Positions 15,571-24,198 of a stretch of 40,778 bases of DNA are shown in pieces. The notes under the pieces were generated by a model. The model made no database searches. It saw only the letters and a list, made by a program, of their open reading frames with translations, and was not told the origin of the DNA. Source of the stretch: Paenibacillus allorhizosphaerae (GTDB lineage: Bacteria; Bacillota; Bacilli; Paenibacillales; NBRC-103111); contig NZ_CAJVCE010000039.1 in the NCBI RefSeq assembly GCF_910594985.1, forward strand, positions 1 to 40,778. The letters are read 5' to 3'. Position 1 is the stretch's first letter, and every line of letters begins with the position of its first letter. The position numbers and the translations under genes are program-made.

Positions 15571-15628
15571 TGTTGGGAATGGGATAATGTTCTTATCATT
15601 TATGGGATAAAGTTCTTGTCATCCGACA
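15571..15628 (+). mobile_element. IS21-like insertion sequence end (solo)
   Basis: Begins TGTTGGGAATGGGATAA and contains a second ATGGGATAAAGTTCTTGTCA unit 30 bases later, ending ATCCGACA. Repeated internal units of this kind are typical of IS21-family ends. The same sequence recurs in the element at 38657-38746 and, degraded, at 18944-18992. No transposase is attached. Confidence 0.55.
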
Positions 15629-15760
15629 ATAGGCAAGGCAGAAGAATACGTGAAGAAGTAGACGGAACAAAATATGTCTATATATACAGAGATAAAGATG
15701 GGGGAGGGTACTTTCTGCTCGACGAAGCAACGGGAACCGGAGATCAATAAATAGACCTGC

Positions 15761-15789
15761 GAAGCTGCCGTAATTCTCCAGGCAGCTTC
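15761..15789. other. Perfect 9-bp inverted repeat
   Basis: GAAGCTGCC and GGCAGCTTC are separated by 11 bases. No T-run follows, so it is not a clear terminator. It falls after a frame ending near 15750 whose tail (VDGTKYVYIYRDKDGGGYFLLDEATG) looks protein-like but has no recognisable family. Confidence 0.4.
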
Positions 15790-15984
15790 ATCCGCGCTTA
15801 AAGAGGCAAGTACAAATACGCAGGGAAGGCATGAAACCCAAATGAAAGAAAACACTTTTAAAGGGAAGCAGAAAAATTACAGCGCATTTTCAATTCATTC
15901 ATTGTATTGCGGTAAATTTAATCTTGATAATAACCAACAACGATCAGATTATGAGCTTAAAAAAACAAGAATAATAAAAGCGAA

Positions 15985-16155
15985 TGATTGTGACACAAGC
16001 CATATGATGCCCGACGACACAAACATAGGTGTTTTGAAATCCCCTTTAATTGGGGATTTTTTATTTGAAAGCATATATGATTGTGTCGCAGTGTCACGAC
16101 ACAATCATATGTGCATAACCGTTTCGCGACACAAACATATGCACATAATCGCGGT
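15985..16155 (+). repeat. Complex multi-motif repeat element, copy A
   Basis: Four copies of the CGACACAA(A/T)CATA motif are arranged forward (16015), inverted (ending 16088), forward (16097) and forward (16127), the last two exactly 30 bases apart. A diverged extra copy, TGACACAAGCCATATG, precedes them at about 15990. The first and second copies flank an intrinsic terminator, ATCCCC-N7-GGGGAT plus T-run (16039-16062), so the whole forms one long imperfect hairpin. The same architecture is repeated at 40141-40304 with most bases conserved. Confidence 0.85.
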
Positions 16156-16180
16156 AGGCTTTTCGTACATCGAAAGCGGC

Positions 16181-16221
16181 AGCTTATTAAGTTACCCGTT
16201 AACTTAATAAGCTATTTTTTT
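16181..16221 (+). terminator. Strong hairpin terminator
   Basis: AGCTTATTAAGTTA (16181-16194) is the exact complement of TAACTTAATAAGCT (16200-16213), with a 5-base loop, followed by ATTTTTTT. It would stop plus-strand transcripts coming from the repeat element. The end of the minus-strand acetyltransferase gene overlaps it. Confidence 0.8.
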
Positions 16222-16719
16222 AACGCTCCAGATGTATCTAAACAGAATTAGTTCTTTTCCTCTGTTTGTTATCCTCTCTGTTCCATCACGAACAAAGCCT
16301 TGCTTTTCGTAAAAACGGATGGCATCTAGGTTTTCCCTTAACACCCAGATTGCTACTGTTGTGCATCCAAAGGCTTTTAGTTTTTCTACACCCCATTTTA
16401 GGAGCGTCTTTCCACGACCAATGCCTCTATAATTTTGAAGCAGATAAATTGCGGTTATTTCTCGCTGTGGCTTTGTAAATCATCGTCACTACAGGCTCTT
16501 AACACCATACAACCCACAGTTTTTTTACAATTACCGCAATAGCTACACGCTCTTCCCATTGTATAAAAGCTCTAAAAAATATTCCTGCCTAACTTTGGGG
16601 GTAACTTGATTAAGGTACTCATCCGGGATTATTCCTTTATAAGCATTGCGGTAAGCCTCAGAGTAGACAAGACCTAACTCCTGAATATCACCCGTTTGAG
16701 TCCAACGTATTTCAGTCAT
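16204..16719 (-). pseudogene. GNAT family N-acetyltransferase, frameshifted
   Basis: Minus strand from ATG at 16719 (GGAGA 6 bases upstream): MTEIRWTQTGDIQELGLVYSEAYRNAYKGIIPDEYL ... then, after frameshifts near 16545 and 16515, RVAIAV, VGCMVLRACSDDDL, and in another frame EITAIYLLQNYRGIGRGKTLLKWGVEKLKAFG, which holds the acetyl-CoA binding Q/R-x-x-G-x-G/A loop. The tail is VAIWVLRENLDAIRFYEKQGFVRDGTERI. All parts of a ~170 residue acetyltransferase are there, but at least three frame changes break it. Confidence 0.8.
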
Positions 16720-17113
16720 AAAACTTCTCCTTGGACCAGATATTAATAGTTCATTTCGCCAAGATTTCTCGAGTTCCTTTTCAACTATCCTTCCGGTTAC
16801 TTCAAACAATTTCACGAAGGAACTATCCTTTAGGCAGCTCCTATTTGATATTCAAAGTAACGGCAGGTTAGCTTAATTATATGTGTTCTTTATGTCTGGG
16901 ATTTGGGTTTTTATGGTAAACTAAAGCTATTATATAGCTTGGTGCAGACACATTCATTATTATTTAAAAAAAAGATATCACTTAAAGAGTTCTTTCATTA
17001 CGCTAAAGGATACGCAATAACCAGGGAGCAGAGTGGCTGAACTGCACCCCAATTGTTAGACAAGGCTATTTGATCAAGCAGCTTGTAGGGCATGAGTACG
17101 GAATTTGACTGGA
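16720..17113. other. No gene recognised
   Basis: About 390 bases, AT-rich near 16860-16990. I see no convincing coding frame, terminator or repeat. Confidence 0.35.
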
Positions 17114-17254
17114 TCAGATTGCGTTATTTAAAGTTCGTTTAAGGATTTCTTTTAGTTTCTGGATTGAGGAATCAAGAGTCTCATCATTATTTTCAGCATG
17201 AAAAACAAAATCTTCAAGGTCTTTCAGCAGTGAATCTAAGAATGGTTTGTTCAT
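17114..17254 (-). CDS. Small acidic helical protein, 46 aa
   Basis: Minus strand ATG at 17254 preceded by GTGGGGG. The product begins MNKPFLDSLLKDLEDFVF, continues HAENNDETLDSS and ends IQKLKEILKRTLNNAI; it is acidic in its first two thirds and probably two helices. A good ribosome site and protein-like composition argue for a real gene. Family unknown; the size and composition would suit an antitoxin or a small regulator, but nothing visible proves this. Confidence 0.5.
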   Translation of the reverse strand: MNKPFLDSLLKDLEDFVFHAENNDETLDSSIQKLKEILKRTLNNAI

Positions 17255-17452
17255 TGTAATCCCCCACTTAGTTTTTTTAAAGGAAACTAGGAGTTATCTT
17301 AGCATGTAACTATAAAAAGACTATTATTAAAATGTTAAAAAATTGTATTGAATGAACAGCAATCGACAGAGGTTCCTATATTTCCACAGACTCAAGCGTA
17401 AACCGTTTTCACGAACTGTATGGCAAGATAACGTGACGTGGAGGGGATGATG

Positions 17453-17551
17453 ATGCACGATCTCGAAGAATCTAATTTCCTGTTCGGGTTATATAACGGA
17501 ATCTGCTTGTCATTGATGATTTGGGTCATGATCTACATGTTTTTCTTTTAA
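17453..17551 (+). CDS. Very small membrane protein, 32 aa, phage-like context
   Basis: GGAGGGG sits 6 bases before the ATG at 17453 (ATGs at 17447 and 17450 are in frame). The product, MHDLEESNFLFGLYNGICLS followed by a single hydrophobic helix ending IYMFFF, is a one-span membrane peptide. It lies immediately before the terminase fragment and shares its direction, so it probably belongs to the same phage remnant. Confidence 0.45.
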   Translation: MHDLEESNFLFGLYNGICLSLMIWVMIYMFFF

Positions 17552-17557
17552 GGAGGG

Positions 17558-17936
17558 AAGGCTGATGAGCTCGCCAAAATACATGACCGGATAAAAGAGC
17601 AAGCCAAGGTCATGGCCGAAGTGGATCCGCAATCCTCGGGAGTATATCGAAGATAAGTTATACATCCGAACGAAAAATAAAACAGTGGTGAATCTCGTAT
17701 TCAATCCGATCCAGACCATGTACTGGATGGAGAAGACGAAGCGCGAAATCATTTTGAAACCTCGCCAGTCGGGCTTTTCAACGCTCACGATTGCGAGGTT
17801 TTTTGAATGCATCGTAAACGAGGAGAACGTCACGGCCGTCATCATCGCGCATGACTCCGATTCGACGTTGAAAATTTTCCAAGCCGTGCAACTCATGTAC
17901 GAAGCTGCCGGAAGCGAAGAAGGAACAGGAGAATAA
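17558..17936 (+). pseudogene. Phage terminase large subunit, N-terminal fragment
   Basis: One frame gives ADELAKIHDRIKEQAKVMAEVDPQ; after a frameshift near 17635 it continues as REYIEDKLYIRTKNKTVVNLVFNPIQTMYWMEKTKREIILKPRQSGFSTLTIARFFECIVNEENVTAVIIAHDSDSTLKIFQAVQLMYEA. KPRQSGFST is the Walker-A-like loop and VIIAHDSDST the following ATPase strand of TerL proteins, which package DNA. Only about 120 of the usual 450-550 residues remain; the nuclease half is gone. A GGAGGG site is present, but the frame after it has no proper start. Confidence 0.7.
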
Positions 17937-18538
17937 CGGCGTGATAATTATAAATTCCCAAAAAAATATATAAGTATTTCAGTCAAGAGCAAACAAGATT
18001 CTTCGACTCAAGTTAGATTAGGACGTAGAAAAGATCCGCATAATGTGGTTACTCAAGTCACTCGTTTGAGCCTACCTGCAATCGGACGAATCGGCACGGT
18101 GAAACAACTGGAATCTACGACCTGCTCCGGAATTTTTCTTGTCGCCGCAACGTGTTCCATTTGAGCGGGCCTTCTAATTTAAGGCTTTTCGGTTTTCTTT
18201 CTCCAGGTTTAGGGGTCTCGAGTATTTGAGCAACATCACCGCGGCAGGGGAAACAACATACGGAACAATTAACGCCGACGTGTGCGAACTGCTTCTTCCG
18301 GGATATAAGCGCCCCAACTATTGCCATCATGTCCTTCATTCCAAATTGGATGAGTAATTGACTTGAATGATCGGTTACCTTAGTTCACTTAACTGGCAGA
18401 ATTGCATAGTCGAAAAAAGCCGCGATTGAACGTGAAGGGACTGGCGATGGCGACATCTGCGACAACATCAACCTTTGCGATTCTGGCTTCAATCCTGTAA
18501 CAGTTAAACCAAAGATGTGCTTGAGGTGATTACGACAG
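17937..18538. other. Gene debris of unknown origin
   Basis: Two short protein-like stretches on the plus strand: one at about 17995-18160 (RRKDPHNVVTQVTRLSLPAI and following), one at about 18210-18357 (LEYLSNITAAGETTYGTINA and following, ending YCHHVLHSKLDE stop). Neither has a start or a recognisable family. They may be further phage or island remains. Confidence 0.3.
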
Positions 18539-18901
18539 ATGGCTTTATTCGGCAGTCACGGCGAAGAACTTCACACGGAGTTCTGGGCCAAAGTCTACAG
18601 CCTTCCGCAGGACCTCGACGCGATCGACCGTCTCTGCACCGATGACATCATCCTTTCGAACCCAGATGGTGACGTCGTAGGTCGCGCTGCCTTCAAGGAG
18701 TGGGCACGCAACTTCACCTCGAAGATCCGCGACATGAGGCTGAAGAGCCTCGACATGTTCAGCGGCGCCGACGGCACGCGCGTCATTTCACGCTGTGTAG
18801 TCACGGAAATAGCAGCGACCAACGAAACGCGCCACCAAAACGGCTGCCGTTTTTCGTGGTGTAAAGGAACAGTTTTTGTAAATAATGGCGTAAATAATTG
18901 A
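18539..18901 (+). pseudogene. SnoaL-like (NTF2-fold) protein, C-terminally truncated
   Basis: ATG at 18539 with GAGGTG upstream. Residues 1-90 (HTEFWAKVYSLPQDLDAIDRLCTDDIILSNPDGDVVGRAAFKEWARNF ... RVISRCVVT) fit the SnoaL/NTF2-like fold. The family's last strands are replaced by unrelated residues (NETRHQNGCRFSWCKGTVFVNNGVNN) that include a small AAAACGG-CTG-CCGTTTT hairpin. Codons are much richer in G and C at the third position than in neighbouring genes, which suggests transfer from a GC-rich donor followed by truncation. Confidence 0.6.
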
Positions 18902-18943
18902 TGTAGGCAAATTTGTGTCATTAGACATGTCTCGAATGTAAAA

Positions 18944-18992
18944 AACTTGATCCCATTCCCAATTCTTACAAGAACATCATCTCATTTCCGAC
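18944..18992 (-). mobile_element. Degraded IS21-like end
   Basis: The minus strand reads GTCGGAAATGAGATGATGTT, then CTTGTAAGAATTGGGAATGG and GATCAAG, a decayed version of the TGTTGGGAATGGGAT/GTTCTTGT pattern seen at 15571-15628 and 38657-38746. It lies directly upstream of the intact sugar locus. Confidence 0.4.
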
Positions 18993-19065
18993 GGATCTCC
19001 TTGAAGAATCGGAGGGAAATCCATGAGAGCGTAGGCGGTTGGACTATTAAGCCCTTAGTAAAAAT

Positions 19066-19109
19066 ATAGCGCATGAAGCGTAGATTTGCTGCATTTGAAA
19101 ACGCTACCA
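19066..19109 (+). promoter_or_regulatory. Shared regulatory box with embedded cre site
   Basis: ATAGCGCATG-x-A-x-CGTAG-x-TTTGC-x-GC is shared with 26614-26657 at roughly three quarters of 40 aligned positions and without gaps, in front of two separate genes of the same locus. TGAAAACGCTACCA (19096-19109) also fits the cre consensus TGNAANCGNWWNCA. The box ends about 75 bases before the lipoprotein gene. A site for the locus's own AraC-type regulator, plus CcpA control, is inferred. Confidence 0.55.
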
Positions 19110-19182
19110 AATGTGCTAGCATAATTTTTGTAACAGTATTTAACGCATCCATAAAACTGAAAGAGGGAGGACTGGACAGAGT

Positions 19183-20502
19183 ATGAGAAAAAGCTTTGTA
19201 AGTCTGCTATCTGTAAGTTTACTAATCTCTACGGCGTTTATGGGTTGTTCTCAGCGTCCGAGTGGAGGTTCGGGCACGGCAGCCGACGGCAAGTCCGCTC
19301 CAGCCGCAAATAGCGGTCAATCCGCGAGCAGCGGCGGCGATAAAACGAAGCTTACGGTGTATAGTACAATGACCGATTCAGCTAATCAGGAAGTCCTTAA
19401 GCAAATTGCGAGCGACTTTTCGAAAGAAAATCCGAACATCGTGATAGAATACCAATTTCCGGGCTCCGAATACGAGAACATCCTGAAAGTAAAAATGGCG
19501 GCAAACGACCTGCCGGATGTGTTCGATACGCATGGTTGGGCGATCATACGCTATGGCAAATATATTGCCGACCTAAAAGACGAGGCTTGGGCGTCGAAGC
19601 AAACGGATACAATAAAACCGGTCGTTACAAGCAAGGACGGCAAAGTGCACGCATTGGTCATGAGCGAAGCGAAGGATGGGTTCTCGTACAATGTCGACGT
19701 GCTTCAAAAATATAATATCGAAGTTCCAAAAACATTAGATGAGCTTCTGGCGGCAGCCGAAAAAATCAAAACGCAAAGCAATGGCGAGGTATCTCCGTTC
19801 TTCATGTCCGGTATCGATAACGGGATGGTCGGCTCATTCCTGGATCATTACGGCAGCTCCTACTTCATCAGTCCGAAGACGAACGATGCGCAAACTTTTC
19901 TCGACGGTAAATTCGACTGGAACAAATGGACGCCGCTCGCGCAAAAACTGCTGGATATGAAGAACAAAGGCTATATCAACGCCGATGTGCTCACCGCCAA
20001 AAGAAGCGACATGCCTGCGCGTTTCGCGCAAGGAAAAGTCGCCTTCGTATCGGGAGGTCCGACCTTTGCGGGCGACGTGCAGAAGATCAATCCGAACGCC
20101 AAAGTCGGCATCATGCCGGTACCGGCTGCGGTGGCGGGTGACGAGCCGATCTTCTCCGGAGGCGAGCGCTACACCATGGCCGCATGGAAAGACGGAAAGC
20201 GGCTGGCGGAATCGAAGAAATTTATCGCCTTTGTCGCCAAGCCCGAAAATATGCTGAAGATCGCCACAGCGACCAAGCTGCCGCCCGGCTTGAAAGATAT
20301 TAATGCGAAGCATGAGTTCTCCGATTATTACGCCAAATACAGCTCGATTCGCGTATTCCCGTATTTCGACCGCGTTTACCTGCCGAACGGCATGTGGGAC
20401 GTCATGTGCAAAAGCGGCACCGCTTTGCTTGGCGGAACATTAACGCCGCAGCAATTTTCGGAAAAAATGAAGCAGGAATTCGAGCGTCTCCGCAATAACT
20501 AG
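19183..20502 (+). CDS. Sugar-binding lipoprotein of ABC importer
   Basis: 439 residues, GGGAGGA ahead of the ATG. The signal peptide ends at FMGC with lipid-anchored Cys22, then a Ser/Gly/Ala-rich linker to about residue 55. The body is an extracellular solute-binding family 1 protein (LTVYSTMTDSANQEVLKQIASDFSKENPNIVIEYQFPGSEYENILKVKMAANDLPDVFDTHGW). It should capture an oligosaccharide and deliver it to the two permeases just downstream. The last codons are tandemly duplicated (16 bp at 20486-20517) without changing the protein. A hairpin at 20532-20553 separates it from the permease genes, as is usual where the binding protein must be made in excess. Confidence 0.92.
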   Translation: MRKSFVSLLSVSLLISTAFMGCSQRPSGGSGTAADGKSAPAANSGQSASSGGDKTKLTVYSTMTDSANQEVLKQIASDFSKENPNIVIEYQFPGSEYENILKVKMAANDLPDVFDTHGWAIIRYGKYIADLKDEAWASKQTDTIKPVVTSKDGKVHALVMSEAKDGFSYNVDVLQKYNIEVPKTLDELLAAAEKIKTQSNGEVSPFFMSGIDNGMVGSFLDHYGSSYFISPKTNDAQTFLDGKFDWNKWTPLAQKLLDMKNKGYINADVLTAKRSDMPARFAQGKVAFVSGGPTFAGDVQKINPNAKVGIMPVPAAVAGDEPIFSGGERYTMAAWKDGKRLAESKKFIAFVAKPENMLKIATATKLPPGLKDINAKHEFSDYYAKYSSIRVFPYFDRVYLPNGMWDVMCKSGTALLGGTLTPQQFSEKMKQEFERLRNN

Positions 20503-20531
20503 TCTCCGCAATAACTAATTGAATGCAGGAC

Positions 20532-20553
20532 CGGGAGGGTGTCCGCCCTCCCG
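20532..20553 (+). terminator. Intercistronic hairpin between binding protein and permeases
   Basis: CGGGAGGG-TGTCCG-CCCTCCCG followed by TTTGCTTT. The stem is very stable and the T-tract is interrupted, so it should act as a partial terminator or as a 3' protector of the lipoprotein mRNA, lowering permease expression. Confidence 0.75.
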
Positions 20554-20587
20554 TTTGCTTTATTACGAGCAACAGGAGGTGCAATTG

Positions 20588-21529
20588 ATGTTGGAGGTTA
20601 ATACGGTATCCGCATCGGATCCGCAAGCGAGGCGTTCCCGAAACGGTTATATCAAGCGGTTTATCCGCAGCGGCGGCATGCTGAATCTGCTCTACTTACC
20701 CGCGCTCATTTTGTTCTTCGTGTTTATATTTTATCCGTTTGTCAAAGGCATACAGATTTCGTTCACCAACTGGAACGGCTATAATCAGGAATACAAATGG
20801 GTTGGTTTGAGAAATTATGCCAGGCTGTTTCATGATCCCGATATTGCCAAAATTATTAAAAACACCATCATTTACGGAGTGGGCAGCACCATATTTCAAA
20901 ACATAATAGGCTTGCTTTACGCTTTGTACCTCAATATGAACTTCCGCACCCGCGGGATCGTGAGAACGATCATTTACTTGCCGGTCATCATCAGCTCCCT
21001 GATTATGGGTTATATTTGGTATTTTTTCTTTCAGTATCAGGGAGGCGCGATTAACGACATTCTTCTGTTATTCCAAGACAAGCCGACGAATTTGCTTGGA
21101 GATCCTAATATCAACGTATGGATTATTACATTCGTCAACACTTATCAATATCTCGGCATTGCGATGGTACTTTTCCTGGCGGGCCTGCAGACCATACCGA
21201 AGGATTATTATGAAGCAGCGACTATCGACGGTGCTGGGGCGTTTTCACGTTTTATCCATGTCACATGGCCTTTGCTGGCACCGGCTTTTACCGTCAGTAT
21301 GGTTATGAATTTGATCGGCGGGTTAAAGCTGTTTGACGTCATTACGGCATTGACCAACAGCGGTCCGGGCTACGCCTCGGCTTCGATGTCCACATTGATG
21401 TACTTGCTTTACTTTGGCCGTGAGGATGCCGGTTATGCGGCTACCATCGGCATCGTGATGTTCATCATGATTTCGCTTGTCAGCATGATCTCGCTCATTT
21501 TCTTAAGAAGAAGGGAGGTATCCGCATGA
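20588..21529 (+). CDS. Sugar ABC transporter permease (MalF/UgpA-like)
   Basis: 313 residues from the ATG at 20588, placed by AGGAGGT 6 bases upstream. Six membrane spans typical of binding-protein-dependent sugar permeases, starting LYLPALILFFVFIFYPFVKGIQISFTNW. The cytoplasmic EAA loop that docks the ATPase is EAATIDGAGAFSRFIHVTWPLLAP (about residues 210-233). It pairs with the next permease, which overlaps its stop codon by 4 bases (ATGA). No ATPase gene follows; in firmicutes such importers use a shared ATPase of the MsmX type. Confidence 0.92.
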   Translation: MLEVNTVSASDPQARRSRNGYIKRFIRSGGMLNLLYLPALILFFVFIFYPFVKGIQISFTNWNGYNQEYKWVGLRNYARLFHDPDIAKIIKNTIIYGVGSTIFQNIIGLLYALYLNMNFRTRGIVRTIIYLPVIISSLIMGYIWYFFFQYQGGAINDILLLFQDKPTNLLGDPNINVWIITFVNTYQYLGIAMVLFLAGLQTIPKDYYEAATIDGAGAFSRFIHVTWPLLAPAFTVSMVMNLIGGLKLFDVITALTNSGPGYASASMSTLMYLLYFGREDAGYAATIGIVMFIMISLVSMISLIFLRRREVSA

Positions 21530-22341
21530 GCCGTAAAAAGTTATGGGTTACCCCTCTTTCTGTTGTTATATGCTTGATTCATATTTTGCCGTTTTACATT
21601 TTGATTACCACATCGTTAAAAGCAATGGATGACCTAAGCTCAAAATGGATCATGCCAGGTTACCTTTATCTGGATAATTTTATAAATGCCTGGTCCGATG
21701 CGAAGTTGGGAGTCGCCTTCAAAAATAATATGATTGTCGCCGTGACGTCCATTATTTTCATTGTCATTATCGGTTCGATTGCGGCGTATCCTTTATCCAG
21801 GCGCCAAACCAAATGGAATAAATTCATTTATATGCTGTTTATTTCCGCTCTCATTGTGCCTCCTCTTACAAGCTTGGTCCCCCTGTATAAATTCATGGTC
21901 GATTTGGGCGGCATGAACCAATACTGGGGGATTATCCTGCTGCATATCACGTTCCATTTGCCTATGACCATCTTTTTATACACCGGCTTCATCAGCACAA
22001 TCCCGAAGGAGCTGGACGAAGCGGCGATGATTGACGGCGCCGGGCATTTCGGGTTGTTTTACCGGATCATTATGCCCTTGTTAAAACCGATTACCGCAAC
22101 CGTCGTCATTTTGCATGGCGTATCGGTGTGGAATGACTTTCAATTTTCGTTGTTTTTCCTGCAAAAACCGGAACTCCGAACGGTAACTGTAGCGCTTTCC
22201 AGCTTCTTCGGGGAGGACGGCAATAAAGTCGGTTGGGTTGCCGCCGGCTCGTTTATGGGCGCTTTGCCGATGATCGTCATTTATTTATTCCTTCAGCGCT
22301 ACTTCATTACGGGACTTTCGGCGGGAGCGATAAAAGGATGA
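21526..22341 (+). CDS. Sugar ABC transporter permease (MalG/UgpE-like)
   Basis: 271 residues, translationally coupled by ATGA to the preceding permease. The opening VICLIHILPFYILITTSLKAMDDL and the later EAAMIDGAGHFGLFYRIIMPLLKP (EAA loop, about residues 165-188) are diagnostic of the second sugar permease. Ends LFLQRYFITGLSAGAIKG, the classic C-terminus of this family. Length is normal. Confidence 0.92.
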   Translation: MSRKKLWVTPLSVVICLIHILPFYILITTSLKAMDDLSSKWIMPGYLYLDNFINAWSDAKLGVAFKNNMIVAVTSIIFIVIIGSIAAYPLSRRQTKWNKFIYMLFISALIVPPLTSLVPLYKFMVDLGGMNQYWGIILLHITFHLPMTIFLYTGFISTIPKELDEAAMIDGAGHFGLFYRIIMPLLKPITATVVILHGVSVWNDFQFSLFFLQKPELRTVTVALSSFFGEDGNKVGWVAAGSFMGALPMIVIYLFLQRYFITGLSAGAIKG

Positions 22342-22461
22342 TACCTGCAGGCGCTTGCGGCGGTACAGACAAAAGAAGACATTTTTAGCTAAAGACAAAC
22401 GGTTTGAAAATAGTAAAATATAATGGTAGAAGGGGCGATGCTGCGGTAAGGGGGAGACTTC

Positions 22462-24198
22462 ATGTGGAAATCGATCCGGTTCAAATTAACGATTCTCTTT
22501 TTGGCAGCCATTGTTTTCCCGGTTGTCGTCATCGTCATTGCCATTCCCTCTTATTACGAAAAGTTAATCCGAAGTCAAGAGTCCTCTCAGATGAAGGATA
22601 CGTTGACCGCGCTTACATTCAGTATCGAAGCGTATTTGGACGATCTTGACCGCATGACGACAACGCCCTATTTGAATGATGACGTCATGAGGGCGTTAAA
22701 GATGAAATCGACCTTTGGTTGGAAGCTGCTGACTCCCTATGAGCAGTTTGAAGCGGAACAGACGCTATCGAATACATTACCAAAATTTCTAAAAAATACG
22801 CGCAAAGACATTCTCGGCACCATACTTCTTCCGATGGACGGCTCCATCTATATAACATCGTCAGGCGGTTACGTCAGCAAACCGGTTGAGGGCTATCCGT
22901 TCGCTAAACAGGATTGGTACATTCAAGCGCTTAGGGCAGATGGAAACGTTGCTTTTATTAGCGTCCACGTGCAAAACTATTTGGAAGGCGCGGGGGGCGA
23001 AGTGTTCTCCGTCGCGCGCCTAATCAACGATCCCGATACTCGCCGCCCGCTCGCCGTGATGATGGCCGACGCCGATACGGCAGCTCTGGAGAAATTGATG
23101 CACGGGATCCGGTTGGAAAACGGATCGATAGCAGCCATTCTCGACGATAAGAGGAAGCTCATTTACGCAAGCCGTCCGCTTACGGAGCACGTGCTGCATC
23201 AATTGGCGGCCGGAAATGGCACAGTGGAAGACGCGAACGAGCGTTACTCTGTTGTCAGCGAAACGGTAAGCCGCTCCAATTGGCGGATCGTCGTGCTCTT
23301 TTCGGAATCGGTCATCAAGCTGCAGCTCCAGCGTATTTATTGGGTTGGCGTTCTGTTTGGCGTTTCGGGACTGATTATTGCTCTGCTGCTTTATTTCACC
23401 GTTTCGCATTGGATGGTAACGCCGTTCAAGCGAATGATTCAGGTGATGAAGCGCGTTCAGCGCGGAAATTTGCAAACCTTCTATCCCGTACGGGGAAACG
23501 ATGAGATCGCTCAGCTCGGCGCAAACTTAAATACGATGATATCCCAGCTTGGCGATCTGATAGACCGCGAATTCCGTGCTGCGCTCGGTCAGCGGAATGC
23601 CGAGTATCGTGCGCTGCAATCGCAGATTCAGCCGCATTTTTTATACAATACGTTGAACGGATTTATCGGTTTGAACCGTACCGGACAGCGCGCGCTCCTG
23701 GAACGGGCGATCCTGTCTTTAAGCGGCATGATGCGCTATACCTTGCAGCAAAACGACTGGGTACGGCTAAAGGATGAAATGGATTTTATCAACAAGTATT
23801 GCGAGCTGCAGCAAATTCGGTTTGCGGAAAAGCTGGACTACCAAATCCATTGCCGTGCGGGTACGGCGGACATTGTGATTCCTAAGCTGCTGCTTCAGCC
23901 GATCGTCGAAAACGCCATTATTCATGGGATTGAACCGAGCGATAAGGCCTGCCGGCTGACGGTCGAATCAGCGCTGGCGGCCGTCTCCGGTGAGGGCAAA
24001 GAGTGGCTGGAAATTCGAATAGCCGACAATGGAGCGGGGTATGACCCCGGCGCAGAACGGGAAGGGGTGGGGATAAGCAACGTACAGGAGCGGTTAAAAC
24101 TTGCTTACGATGGCACTATGATGAGCGTAGAGACGGCAATAGGACAAGGTACGCTCGTACGGATACAAATTCCGTTGAAGGATGTGAATGCATCGTGA
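22462..24198 (+). CDS. Sensor histidine kinase, YesM type
   Basis: 578 residues, GGGGGA ahead of the ATG. One N-terminal membrane span (about 8-30), a large extracellular dCache-like sensor (about 31-285), a second span (about 290-312), HAMP (about 313-366), then the His_kinase domain QSQIQPHFLYNTLNGF with phospho-accepting His392, and a C-terminal HATPase with IVENAIIHGIEPS (N box), DNGAGYDPG and GVGISNVQERLKLAYDG. It should sense the imported sugar or its binding protein outside the cell and phosphorylate the response regulator encoded next, whose start overlaps by 4 bases. TATAAT at 22419-22424 may mark a separate promoter. Confidence 0.92.
   Translation: MWKSIRFKLTILFLAAIVFPVVVIVIAIPSYYEKLIRSQESSQMKDTLTALTFSIEAYLDDLDRMTTTPYLNDDVMRALKMKSTFGWKLLTPYEQFEAEQTLSNTLPKFLKNTRKDILGTILLPMDGSIYITSSGGYVSKPVEGYPFAKQDWYIQALRADGNVAFISVHVQNYLEGAGGEVFSVARLINDPDTRRPLAVMMADADTAALEKLMHGIRLENGSIAAILDDKRKLIYASRPLTEHVLHQLAAGNGTVEDANERYSVVSETVSRSNWRIVVLFSESVIKLQLQRIYWVGVLFGVSGLIIALLLYFTVSHWMVTPFKRMIQVMKRVQRGNLQTFYPVRGNDEIAQLGANLNTMISQLGDLIDREFRAALGQRNAEYRALQSQIQPHFLYNTLNGFIGLNRTGQRALLERAILSLSGMMRYTLQQNDWVRLKDEMDFINKYCELQQIRFAEKLDYQIHCRAGTADIVIPKLLLQPIVENAIIHGIEPSDKACRLTVESALAAVSGEGKEWLEIRIADNGAGYDPGAEREGVGISNVQERLKLAYDGTMMSVETAIGQGTLVRIQIPLKDVNAS

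Noticed and set aside
15428..15610. Short overlapping frames on both strands before the IS21-like end
   Set aside because: Neither strand gives a recognisable family or a good start; they read as target DNA interrupted by the IS end.
22391..22424. Promoter for a separate kinase/regulator transcript
   Set aside because: TATAAT is present at 22419-22424, but no acceptable -35 box lies 16-18 bases upstream; kept only as a remark in the kinase entry.
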